Source: Algoriphagus marinus (GTDB lineage: Bacteria > Bacteroidota > Bacteroidia > Cytophagales > Cyclobacteriaceae). Taken from it: DNA of 64,000 nt. A model generated the notes under the pieces. That model searched no databases. It saw only the letters and a program-made list of their open reading frames with translations, and was not told where the DNA came from. The stretch covers positions 62,001-126,000 of the forward strand of contig NZ_MSPQ01000001.1 of NCBI RefSeq assembly GCF_001936475.1, read 5' to 3'. Both the position numbers and the translations under genes were made by a program. This document shows positions 27,797-34,869 of the stretch, one piece after another; positions within the stretch are counted from its first letter, which is position 1; every line of letters starts with the position of its first letter.

Positions 27797-27882
27797 ACCT
27801 ATTTTTTATTTTAATAAAAACTTGACGATTAGGTCTGTTTTTTTTTCTTAGCGTGGAATTAAGTTTCAGGACTAAACTTTTT
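27797..27882 (+). promoter_or_regulatory. Repeated leader element, copy B
   Basis: Second copy of the leader at 24684-24771. The core (27816-27882) differs by three substitutions and two T. It precedes the second small peptide gene by 35 bases. Coding sequences downstream of the two leaders are not alike, so the regulatory DNA is better conserved than the genes. Confidence 0.75.
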
Positions 27883-27917
27883 CGGACAAATTATTTCAAA
27901 CTCTAACTTTCTTTGTT

Positions 27918-28205
27918 ATGAAAAAAATTCTCTTTGTATCAGTTTTATCTCTGGCAATGCTTGGTTTTTGTGAGCAAGCAAAGGCTGATTGGTGCGGAAA
28001 CATGAGGTCTTCCGATGTGTGGTATAGTTCAAGTGGAACAGTTTCGATAGGGCGTGAGCCAATATTTTCTATGGGATACACCAAAGTGACTTGTTGTGTC
28101 AACGGTTCCGATATGGATGCATGTAATAATGGTTTGGAGGCACCAGAATGTTCCCAAAAAGTGGTAAGAACAGCGTGTACTCCACCTAGTTTTGCAGGTG
28201 CATAA
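27918..28205 (+). CDS. Small secreted Cys-rich peptide 2
   Basis: A 95-residue product. A signal peptide of about 23 residues (MKKILFVSVLSLAMLGFCEQ, cut near AKA) leaves about 72 residues with six Cys (DWCGN, VTCCVNG, DACNN, PECSQ, TACTP). It shares little sequence with peptide 1 beyond the layout, but has the same leader and is also followed by a hairpin. The partner propeller gene starts at 29661, separated from it by an IS110 element. Function unknown; secreted, probably disulfide-bonded. Confidence 0.7.
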   Translation: MKKILFVSVLSLAMLGFCEQAKADWCGNMRSSDVWYSSSGTVSIGREPIFSMGYTKVTCCVNGSDMDACNNGLEAPECSQKVVRTACTPPSFAGA

Positions 28206-28218
28206 TCATCTTTATTAA

Positions 28219-28251
28219 AAATATTGAGGGGGAGATTCCTCCTCAATATTT
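28219..28251 (+). terminator. Hairpin after peptide 2
   Basis: An 11-base perfect outer stem (AAATATTGAGG / CCTCAATATTT) extended by four inner pairs, 13 bases after the stop. It is placed like the hairpin after peptide 1. Confidence 0.75.
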
Positions 28252-28264
28252 ATTTAAAACTAAA

Positions 28265-28273
28265 CATATGAAA
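28265..28273. repeat. Left copy of CATATGAAA flanking the IS110 element
   Basis: This nonamer recurs exactly at 29658-29666. The right copy contains the start codon of propeller 2, so the element appears to have inserted at that start codon. Confidence 0.5.
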
Positions 28274-28324
28274 CCGAGCATAACGAGAACGTCACACACT
28301 AAGATGTCCCAATATTCTTATGGA

Positions 28325-29326
28325 TCAGGCAAGGTTTGGTTGATAATTTTTTTCGTGTTTTCTATTATCACGGATTAAGGCAAAAATCCGGTTGATTAGT
28401 TTAGCTCTTACCGCGTTGATCACAGTCATTTTATTTTTGCCTTCTGCTACTTTTCTATCAAAATATTCTTTGAATTCGCCTTTCATTTTTATCGCCGAGA
28501 GTGCAGCCATATGGAATAGTTTCTTGAGTTCCATATTTGCCCTGAATGAAACTTTTCGTCTGGATCGCTGGCTGGTTCCTGATTCAAAAGCAAAAGGGGC
28601 AACTCCTGCATGGCATGCGAATTTCCTCCCAGAATTGAATTTGGTAAAGGCACTGGTGGCTAGAATGGTATGGATGGCGACTTGGTCCCCGATACCGTCT
28701 ATTGAAGTGAGTATGGCTTTTTGGTTTGTCAGCTTTTCGCTGGATTCCAATAACGATTTGATCTGCTGATCGACTTCCTTAATCAGCTTGGTCAAAGAGT
28801 CTACTTGCTTTGTTAAACGCTTGCTTCTGGCCTTGTAAAGTGCTTCATCCATGAATCCCTTCAGGTCTTTGATTTGGACTTTATACTTTGCTCTTTCTTT
28901 GATAAATAGCTCTCGTTCAGCAGATAGTGCTCTGACTGACTCTAGCGTGTAATCCTCTATTTTTTGAACTTTCGCTTTGTCCTGATGTCTTCTTGCATAA
29001 TCAGCAATCCTGATGGCATCCACCTTATCATTCTTGTACCTGGTTACTCCCGATCGTTGCTTGATTTCGGCACCACTTTCCAGCCATAGCGAATAGCCTT
29101 CTTCAAGACATACCTTACGTAAAGGATAACAGTAATGCCCTATGAATTCTGCGCAGACTAAGGAATGCTCCAGGTTTAACTTCTTGGATATCTTCTTGAA
29201 GAACCGCTTAATCGATACTGGTTTGTTTTCGATTTTGAAGCTTTCCACTTCTGCGTCCTGGCTTAGAAAGGCAATATCCAAGGTTAATTTACTTACATCA
29301 ATTCCAATAAATAATTCAAATTGCAT
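28325..29326 (-). CDS. IS110-family transposase (DEDD recombinase)
   Basis: A protein of 333 residues. The RuvC-like N-terminal domain has IGIDVSKLTLD (Asp), VCAEFIGHY (Glu) and YKNDKVDAIRIADYA (two Asp), the DEDD set. The C-terminal Transposase_20 domain includes LTSIDGIGDQVA and GTSQRSRRKVS, where the catalytic Ser is expected. The length is normal and no frameshift is seen, so it is probably active. Transposition would be guided by a bridge RNA made from the non-coding DNA upstream of the gene. Confidence 0.92.
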   Translation of the reverse strand: MQFELFIGIDVSKLTLDIAFLSQDAEVESFKIENKPVSIKRFFKKISKKLNLEHSLVCAEFIGHYCYPLRKVCLEEGYSLWLESGAEIKQRSGVTRYKNDKVDAIRIADYARRHQDKAKVQKIEDYTLESVRALSAERELFIKERAKYKVQIKDLKGFMDEALYKARSKRLTKQVDSLTKLIKEVDQQIKSLLESSEKLTNQKAILTSIDGIGDQVAIHTILATSAFTKFNSGRKFACHAGVAPFAFESGTSQRSRRKVSFRANMELKKLFHMAALSAIKMKGEFKEYFDRKVAEGKNKMTVINAVRAKLINRIFALIRDNRKHEKNYQPNLA

Positions 29327-29352
29327 ACTTTCGTTGTTAGATAATTGAAGTA

Positions 29353-29483
29353 AAGAACCGTTACCTAATAACCTTAACAGGTTTGACTGATATCTTATAC
29401 AGGTCTTGGTTCTTGAAACCTGTCAGTCCCAAATATCGGGTTAGATCTCTGACATCTAAAGCTATCGCTGGGTCGCTGACAGG
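29353..29483 (-). ncRNA. Candidate bridge RNA of the IS110 element
   Basis: On the minus strand, two large stem-loops follow one another just upstream of the transposase. The first has stem CCTGTCAG / CTGACAGG (29483-29476 with 29426-29419) around a 49-base loop, helped by inner GGG/CCC. The second has stem AAGAACC / GGTTCTT (29414-29408 with 29359-29353) around a 48-base loop. Two consecutive loops of about 50 bases match the target-binding and donor-binding loops of known IS110 bridge RNAs. Guide pairing with the target was not resolved. Confidence 0.5.
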
Positions 29484-29573
29484 GCTTCAATTATACTTTA
29501 AAACCTTACATTTTTCAACCTATCAAACCTAAGGTAGCTTTCGGAATGACAATTGAAAAGAAATTATAATCAC

Positions 29574-29631
29574 ATGAAATGCCCATGAGAAAAGTTCTCA
29601 CACAGGGGAAGGATTATTCAGGGCATTCCAT
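29574..29631. other. Nested hairpin near the 5' end of the IS110 element
   Basis: Outer arms ATGAAATGCCC and GGGCATTCCAT (one mismatch) enclose a perfect TGAGAA / TTCTCA stem. It lies near the predicted element end and may be part of the recombination site. Confidence 0.5.
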
Positions 29632-29657
29632 ATGACCGCTAAAAATCAAAATATAAT

Positions 29658-29666
29658 CATATGAAA
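29658..29666. repeat. Right copy of CATATGAAA flanking the IS110 element
   Basis: Exact copy of 28265-28273; it includes the ATG of the propeller 2 gene. Confidence 0.5.
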
Positions 29667-30803
29667 TACTCCATATTCACAATTTTCCCAATTGCATTTT
29701 TATGGTTTTTATTTGCGTGCAGTGAAAAATCTTCCTCCGGATCAATTCAGATTGTATCTGATCCAAGCGAAGAACTGTTGGATATTAAAAGTCTATTTGA
29801 GGGAAGTGAGCTTATTACTATCAGACTACCTGACAGTGTATTGATAGGGAATATTTTCTCCTCTAAGGCTGTTGGTGATTTGATTTACATTCATGACAAT
29901 TTTAACAATTGTCTATTTATCATTGATAGCGAAAAACAAAAATTAGAGGGAATCATCAACGCACATGGGCAAGGTCCAAAAGAATATTCCCAAATAAATT
30001 CTTTCGATTTAGATAATAAAGGGAATAGTTACATATATGATTTTGGGAGGAAGATTCTAAGTTTTTCCGGTGAAACATTTAACTATGAATTGAAGGATAT
30101 TAATTTACAGATAAGGGATTTCAGTAAATCTAAAAATGGGTACATCCTTGTCAACCCTCATGAATCTTACCTAAAAAATCAAAGTACAACCATTGAGATT
30201 GACAGTACTGGATTGGTTTTGAAGCAAATAGGGGATGAACCTGATTCTAAGACTTTTATTCCAAATACCTTCTTTCAAAAGTTTTCAAGTAAAATCTATA
30301 TCAACGATAATTCCAGTCAAAGTATTAAGATATATGATCAAATAGACAGCAGCATAAAATCTATCGATTTTAAAGTTTCAGGAGAAGATCGAGCCAATTT
30401 GGTAGATTTCTGGGTTGCCAATGAAGAGAGTATTTTTACTATTTTTCCTGCAAGAAATGATTCAATAATCCTTTTTTCTCAAATCCAAGATTTTAAGTTT
30501 TTAAAAAATTTAAAAGGAGTATTTAGTTCTTTTGATTTTTTACCAGTAAATAAGTTTCCTTTTCAAGAAATTGAAAACAAATATAACTATCTAATATATA
30601 ATTCCGAAGAAGTTGAAAGCCTTTTAAAATACTACCAATCGTTCTCAGAAGCTGAATCTTTTGAAGAAGAAAATGGAAATTACTATCTGAAAGAGGACAA
30701 AAAGTTCTTAATTCCAAGAGAAAAGATTCAAAGACTAATTTCCCAACTCGAGGCAGCAAAGAACTCAAACAGTATTTTAGTTCGGAAATTTATTAGACAA
30801 TAA
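29661..30803 (+). CDS. 6-bladed beta-propeller lipoprotein 2
   Basis: A protein of 380 residues with a lipobox at Cys20 (FLFAC). The strand LIYIHDNFNNCLFIIDSEKQ and the loop AHGQGPKEYSQINSFDLD align with the corresponding part of propeller 1 (LIFIEDNTQNHIFIIDQNGK; SQGNGPRQFSYIDDFQVE), so the two are paralogues that have diverged strongly. Its own leader is cut off by the IS110 element. Expression would depend on a promoter in the IS or on read-through. Confidence 0.75.
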   Translation: MKYSIFTIFPIAFLWFLFACSEKSSSGSIQIVSDPSEELLDIKSLFEGSELITIRLPDSVLIGNIFSSKAVGDLIYIHDNFNNCLFIIDSEKQKLEGIINAHGQGPKEYSQINSFDLDNKGNSYIYDFGRKILSFSGETFNYELKDINLQIRDFSKSKNGYILVNPHESYLKNQSTTIEIDSTGLVLKQIGDEPDSKTFIPNTFFQKFSSKIYINDNSSQSIKIYDQIDSSIKSIDFKVSGEDRANLVDFWVANEESIFTIFPARNDSIILFSQIQDFKFLKNLKGVFSSFDFLPVNKFPFQEIENKYNYLIYNSEEVESLLKYYQSFSEAESFEEENGNYYLKEDKKFLIPREKIQRLISQLEAAKNSNSILVRKFIRQ

Positions 30804-30842
30804 TCTAATTCTTATTGTGAAAATTAGGGTTGCCTCTTTTTT

Positions 30843-31045
30843 ATCAGTGCCTTGACTGATCAGGGCCATTCGGTCATCATCATCGAGCACAATACCGAAG
30901 TAATCAAGTCCTCGGACTGGGTATTAGACCTTGGTCCTGAAGGTGGAATAAAGATGGACATCTGACTTTTGCAGGAACTCCGGAGGATATGATGAAAGAA
31001 GAAGGGAATTATACTGCGAAGTATTTGAGGGAAGCTTTTGTTTAA
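30843..31045 (+). pseudogene. Decayed second copy of the uvrA 3' end
   Basis: These 203 bases align with 24328-24531, the end of uvrA, at roughly 90% identity by eye. Most differences are at third codon positions. A frameshift near 30950-30960 (GGTGGAATAAAGATGGAC against GGTGGAAACAAAGGTGGA) breaks the frame, but the final codons and stop survive. No other uvrA sequence lies upstream of it. The flanks 30804-30842 and 31046-31162 are AT-rich and hold nothing else I can name. Confidence 0.85.
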
Positions 31046-31162
31046 AGTAAAATTAAATTGAACTAGATATTATTACCTAGTTTTTTGGGAATAGAAAATT
31101 AATTTTAGATTTTTGCAAAGTCTCAATTTTTTCTAGGTTTTAGTCTATTCAATATTAAAAGC

Positions 31163-32359
31163 ATGAAATACCCCGATTATCATTTCTTACTCGACCTATT
31201 GTTCGTGAGGCAGTTTCTGATCGGGGCTTTTTTTCCCATTTTTTTGCTTTCATGTCTTTCTCCTGAAAAGGTGGAGTTTGGAGGAGAAGAAATCCCTTAT
31301 TATAGGGCTTCTGGTACAAGCGACTTATCCCTAGAAATTGATTCCTTGGAGAATAGGGACGTAATTTTTTCCGGGATTGGGATTTGGAAGATTTTCAATG
31401 ATCAAATCATCCTAACGGATAAGCGTACCGGGGTTATTCATATTTTTTCAGACGGTCTAAGCCTAAAAGAGACGCAAATAGGAATTGGTGATGGCCCAAA
31501 TCAAATCAATGGAGGCATTATTGCCATAGCTTCTGGAAATGAGGGGCTATTTCTTTTAGGTGGAAGTTATGATTACTACTTGGTTGATAAGGATTGGACT
31601 ATTTTCAAGAGAGGCACCTTGGATTTTTACCATGAAGAGACCTCTTACGATGAATTGTTGAGGAATCCAAAGCCAGAATATGCAGGCATTTATGAACTTC
31701 ATTATGAGTATCAGGAGCCTAAGTGGCATCAGAATGGAAATGTTATTCTTCAGATATCCTCCACTCATCCAGAGTATAACTATATTTTGAATCAGGATTA
31801 TTTTAAAGAAGCAAGAAACTTAGGGACGCTGGATCTAAATACCGGTAAGGTGCAAATCACAGGTAGCTATCCCCCCATTTATTCAGTGAGTAATTTTATA
31901 CCCTATTTAATGGGTACGGCTATAGAAACCTTTCAGGATAATTCTTTCATTCAGAGCTTTGAAGCGGACAGTCTCCTTTACAAGTTTTCATCCGAGGGAA
32001 TGATTCAATATGCTTTTGGTCAAGCTGGCCAAAATATGATAATTGATTATCCTACACTTCAGGCTATTGATGTGACCGAATATGATTTGGGCCGAGAAGG
32101 GATCAGACCAAAAGTCAACCATTATACCACATTAGACTTTATTGAAGAGCGAGATTTATTGGTTCGGGGCTACACAAAAAACAGTCAAACTTCAGACGGA
32201 ATTCAACTTTATAGAAATGACACCTTAATAATGGATCAAGCTGTTCCCAAAGGGTTTGAATACTTCGGATACAAAGAGCCATATCTGTACGGATCCTATA
32301 ACAAACAATTTGAAAAAGAGGAGAAAATAGTTATTTATCGAATTAAACTACCCGAATGA
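31163..32359 (+). CDS. Propeller-type lipoprotein (DUF4221-like)
   Basis: A protein of 398 residues; a long N-terminal region precedes a lipobox at Cys31 (FLLSC), so the true start may be an internal codon. Propeller-like strands include IWKIFNDQIILTDKRTGVIH and GIGDGPNQINGG, the latter like the GxGP loop of the other propellers. It overlaps the next gene by 4 bases (ATGA), so the two are coupled. Catalytic residues are not evident; a surface binding or sensor role is inferred. Confidence 0.65.
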   Translation: MKYPDYHFLLDLLFVRQFLIGAFFPIFLLSCLSPEKVEFGGEEIPYYRASGTSDLSLEIDSLENRDVIFSGIGIWKIFNDQIILTDKRTGVIHIFSDGLSLKETQIGIGDGPNQINGGIIAIASGNEGLFLLGGSYDYYLVDKDWTIFKRGTLDFYHEETSYDELLRNPKPEYAGIYELHYEYQEPKWHQNGNVILQISSTHPEYNYILNQDYFKEARNLGTLDLNTGKVQITGSYPPIYSVSNFIPYLMGTAIETFQDNSFIQSFEADSLLYKFSSEGMIQYAFGQAGQNMIIDYPTLQAIDVTEYDLGREGIRPKVNHYTTLDFIEERDLLVRGYTKNSQTSDGIQLYRNDTLIMDQAVPKGFEYFGYKEPYLYGSYNKQFEKEEKIVIYRIKLPE

Positions 32360-33807
32360 ATAAGCTTAAATTGGTCATACAAGTTGCTGCAATTTTCACA
32401 GTAGCATTTTTTAATTCATTCCGTACGTTTAGTCAGGAGGTCAGTGAGACGAAGCGTGAGTTTTCTTTTAAAGAAAGCAACAAAAAGGGAAAGCCCAGTT
32501 CCATCCCATTTCTTCCAATTTTCTCAGAAAATGGGACTGTTTATGGAATCACAGATAGCTTAGGCCACATTTCTCTTGAAGAAGAGACCAGTTATTTTAT
32601 AAAAAGCTACTTTTTTAAAGACAGTTCATTCGTCCTTAATTCCAAATCCAAATCAACTATTTATTTGGAACGCGAGGAAATCGCTTTGGAGGAAATTGAA
32701 ATAAAGTCATTTCGTAATCCTGAAGATCACCTCAAGCATCTGAATAAAAACATAACTCCTGCCCTGGAAAAAGAGGCATATCTTTCAAATTTCAGCGGAT
32801 ATTTCGCAGTCAAACAGAGCGAAAAATACATCGATTTTATTCAAGGTACGGGTCTTTCCTTAACATCTAAAAGTCAAAAATGGAAGCCTTATGATTTTGT
32901 TCAAGCAGGTTGGGCAGGTGGTGATTCCTATCAATTTTTTGTCCCTTTAGAGCTAAGAAGAAGTCATCACTGGGATTGGTCCATAGGTGATACTATCGCA
33001 TCAGGTCAGACTTCACAGGCTATGGATCGGTCTGATCAGTACCTTATAAAACCTTTTTATTCAAGAGAATTACTTCAAGCTTTTGAGTATTCCTGGCCCT
33101 TATCGACTTCTAATCTAAAGTATTATGACTTTCGGTATGATTTAGAAGATGGAAAAGAAATTATTTTGTTTACCTCAAAAGATGAGGAGCGTACCAAAAC
33201 CAATTCAGACTTATTCCTCATAGGAGAGGGAAAAGTCGTTTTGAATGATTCAGGAGAGTCTGTAGAAAGTATCTCAATCAACTTTTCTAAGTACAACTAT
33301 ATCGCCTTCCCTAAAGATCGAAGGGGCCGCGAGCGACAAATGGGTGGGAGTCTTTCAGCCATTTTTGAAAAATCTAATGACAAAATTTTTGTTCGTGAGG
33401 TTCAATTGGAGTCGAAACTCTTCGGGCCAGTTAATATTGGAAACCCCAGGCCATATCGGAAAGGAAGCGAGGTTACAATAATTGAAAAAGTCAATTTTGA
33501 GAATTTCCAGTTTGTCAAGTCCAAAGAAGATTTAGAATCGCTTGAACGGGGGATGGAATACATAGGCTTTGAAAGCATGGTCCCTTACAACCAAGAATAT
33601 TGGAGTTCCAATACTTTGTTAGATCCTGATTTATATAATAAGATCAAGAAAGATTTAGGGTCAAAAATTCCACTTAGCGATCAGTTTAAGGTCAATTCTG
33701 GAAAAAGGTTAATTCCTGAAGAGAAAGATTTAGCATCTTACCAGAATTATGTTTCAAAAGTTATCCCTCAGCTAAACTCGATTAGTAAAGGCTTATCGAA
33801 TAAATAA
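32356..33807 (+). CDS. Secreted protein with carboxypeptidase-like regulatory domain
   Basis: A protein of 483 residues with a signal peptide (ending near FRTFSQ). An N-terminal beta-sandwich of the CarboxypepD_reg type spans about residues 45-110 (TVYGITDSLGHISLEE; LEEIEIKSF), like the front of a SusC-type receptor but without plug or barrel. The remainder is unknown. It is translationally coupled to the propeller lipoprotein upstream, suggesting one envelope complex. Confidence 0.6.
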   Translation: MNKLKLVIQVAAIFTVAFFNSFRTFSQEVSETKREFSFKESNKKGKPSSIPFLPIFSENGTVYGITDSLGHISLEEETSYFIKSYFFKDSSFVLNSKSKSTIYLEREEIALEEIEIKSFRNPEDHLKHLNKNITPALEKEAYLSNFSGYFAVKQSEKYIDFIQGTGLSLTSKSQKWKPYDFVQAGWAGGDSYQFFVPLELRRSHHWDWSIGDTIASGQTSQAMDRSDQYLIKPFYSRELLQAFEYSWPLSTSNLKYYDFRYDLEDGKEIILFTSKDEERTKTNSDLFLIGEGKVVLNDSGESVESISINFSKYNYIAFPKDRRGRERQMGGSLSAIFEKSNDKIFVREVQLESKLFGPVNIGNPRPYRKGSEVTIIEKVNFENFQFVKSKEDLESLERGMEYIGFESMVPYNQEYWSSNTLLDPDLYNKIKKDLGSKIPLSDQFKVNSGKRLIPEEKDLASYQNYVSKVIPQLNSISKGLSNK

Positions 33808-33880
33808 CCACTTGTTGACCAATCGATTTGGGTCCTGACAGTAGAAACAAAAGGAAGAAACAAGACCTATTGCTAAGTCT

Positions 33881-34492
33881 CTAGGCCTTCTTGACCCCAA
33901 AAAGACGAATTACGGAAACCTTCCCTACATGATAAAGTCCTTCGGTTAATTCTGTTTCTGTTTCATAAGCTTCCAAAAAATCAAAGCCTTTAAAATCCTC
34001 CTTTAGCTCTTCCAAATCAAAAAGCATTGACTCATCCTTTGGTCCTCCTGCATTCGGATTTTCTTTTTGATAATCAAGGTGCTTTTTACTAAAGCACTCT
34101 AAAATAAGAATCCCCCCATTTTTTAGATAGGCACTTAATTTTTGATGAAAAATCCTTCTTTTCACTTCGGGGAAATGAGTATAGGACAATGCAATCGCAT
34201 CAAAATAATTAGCTGGATAATCTGCTTCTTCCAAGTCTTCAACCTGATAGTCAATCGCAACTCCATTTTCCAATGCAAGCTTTTCTGCTTTCTTTTTACC
34301 TTCTATACTACTATCAAAAGCAAAAACATCCCAACCTAACTGGGCAGCAAAAACAGCATTTCTTCCTTCTCCTTCCGCAGGAAATAAAATCCGTCCAGGA
34401 GGCAGATCCAAAAGCTTAGATTTTAAATACTCATTAGGCTCTTTGCCATAAGCAAAGTCTTCTTGACTGTATCGCTGATCCCAAAAATTCAT
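33881..34492 (-). CDS. Class I SAM-dependent methyltransferase
   Basis: A protein of 203 residues. Motif I is ILFPAEGEGRNAVFAAQLGW, followed by the acidic FAFDSS and a later ALSYTHFP. It resembles TehB/thiopurine methyltransferase-like small-molecule enzymes. It lies downstream of the rhodanese genes, behind a strong terminator, so it probably has its own expression or read-through. Substrate unknown. Confidence 0.85.
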   Translation of the reverse strand: MNFWDQRYSQEDFAYGKEPNEYLKSKLLDLPPGRILFPAEGEGRNAVFAAQLGWDVFAFDSSIEGKKKAEKLALENGVAIDYQVEDLEEADYPANYFDAIALSYTHFPEVKRRIFHQKLSAYLKNGGILILECFSKKHLDYQKENPNAGGPKDESMLFDLEELKEDFKGFDFLEAYETETELTEGLYHVGKVSVIRLFGVKKA

Positions 34493-34515
34493 ATCAAAAT
34501 TCCTTATAATAAAAA

Positions 34516-34537
34516 TGGAGAGTCAATTGACTCTCCA
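34516..34537 (-). terminator. Palindromic terminator after the rhodanese gene
   Basis: Perfect 11-base arms TGGAGAGTCAA and TTGACTCTCCA with no spacer; on the minus strand it is followed by TTTTTATTAT. Confidence 0.75.
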
Positions 34538-34549
34538 CTGATCACAAAT

Positions 34550-34861
34550 CTAGTTAACACATTGGTTGACATTACTCCATGTGCCTCCGTTAATGACATT
34601 TTGAAAACCATTCTGTTCTAAAATGCTTTTCGCCTGTCCACTTCGGTTGCCACTTCTGCAGAAAACGACAATGTTTTTCTTGCCTTTGAATTTTGCCAAC
34701 TGGCTTCCGATTTTATCCAGAGGAATATTTACTGCCCCTTTGACAGAACCTGAAGCAAATTCTCCGGCAGATCTTACATCCACCAAAAATGCCCCTTCTT
34801 TGATTGCTTCGGTGAGCTTTGAATTATCTGTGCCACCGAAAAGTGCTGAGAAAAAACCCAT
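34550..34861 (-). CDS. Single-domain rhodanese
   Basis: A protein of 103 residues with active-site loop CRSGNRS and the family strands FLVDVRSAGEFASGSVKGAV. It carries sulfane sulfur as a Cys persulfide in the cytosol. It lies 8 bases downstream of the MBL-rhodanese gene in the same operon, consistent with sulfide or persulfide detoxification. Confidence 0.9.
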   Translation of the reverse strand: MGFFSALFGGTDNSKLTEAIKEGAFLVDVRSAGEFASGSVKGAVNIPLDKIGSQLAKFKGKKNIVVFCRSGNRSGQAKSILEQNGFQNVINGGTWSNVNQCVN

Positions 34862-34869
34862 ATCTATTC

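Larger units (their letters stand above)
28274..29657 (-). mobile_element. IS110-family insertion sequence
   Basis: The ends are inferred from the flanking CATATGAAA repeats, giving about 1.38 kb. The layout has one DEDD-type transposase, a short 51-base 3' end and a long 331-base 5' non-coding end, as expected for the IS110 group (not IS1111). No terminal inverted repeats are visible, as usual for the family. It separates peptide 2 from its propeller partner. Confidence 0.7.
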
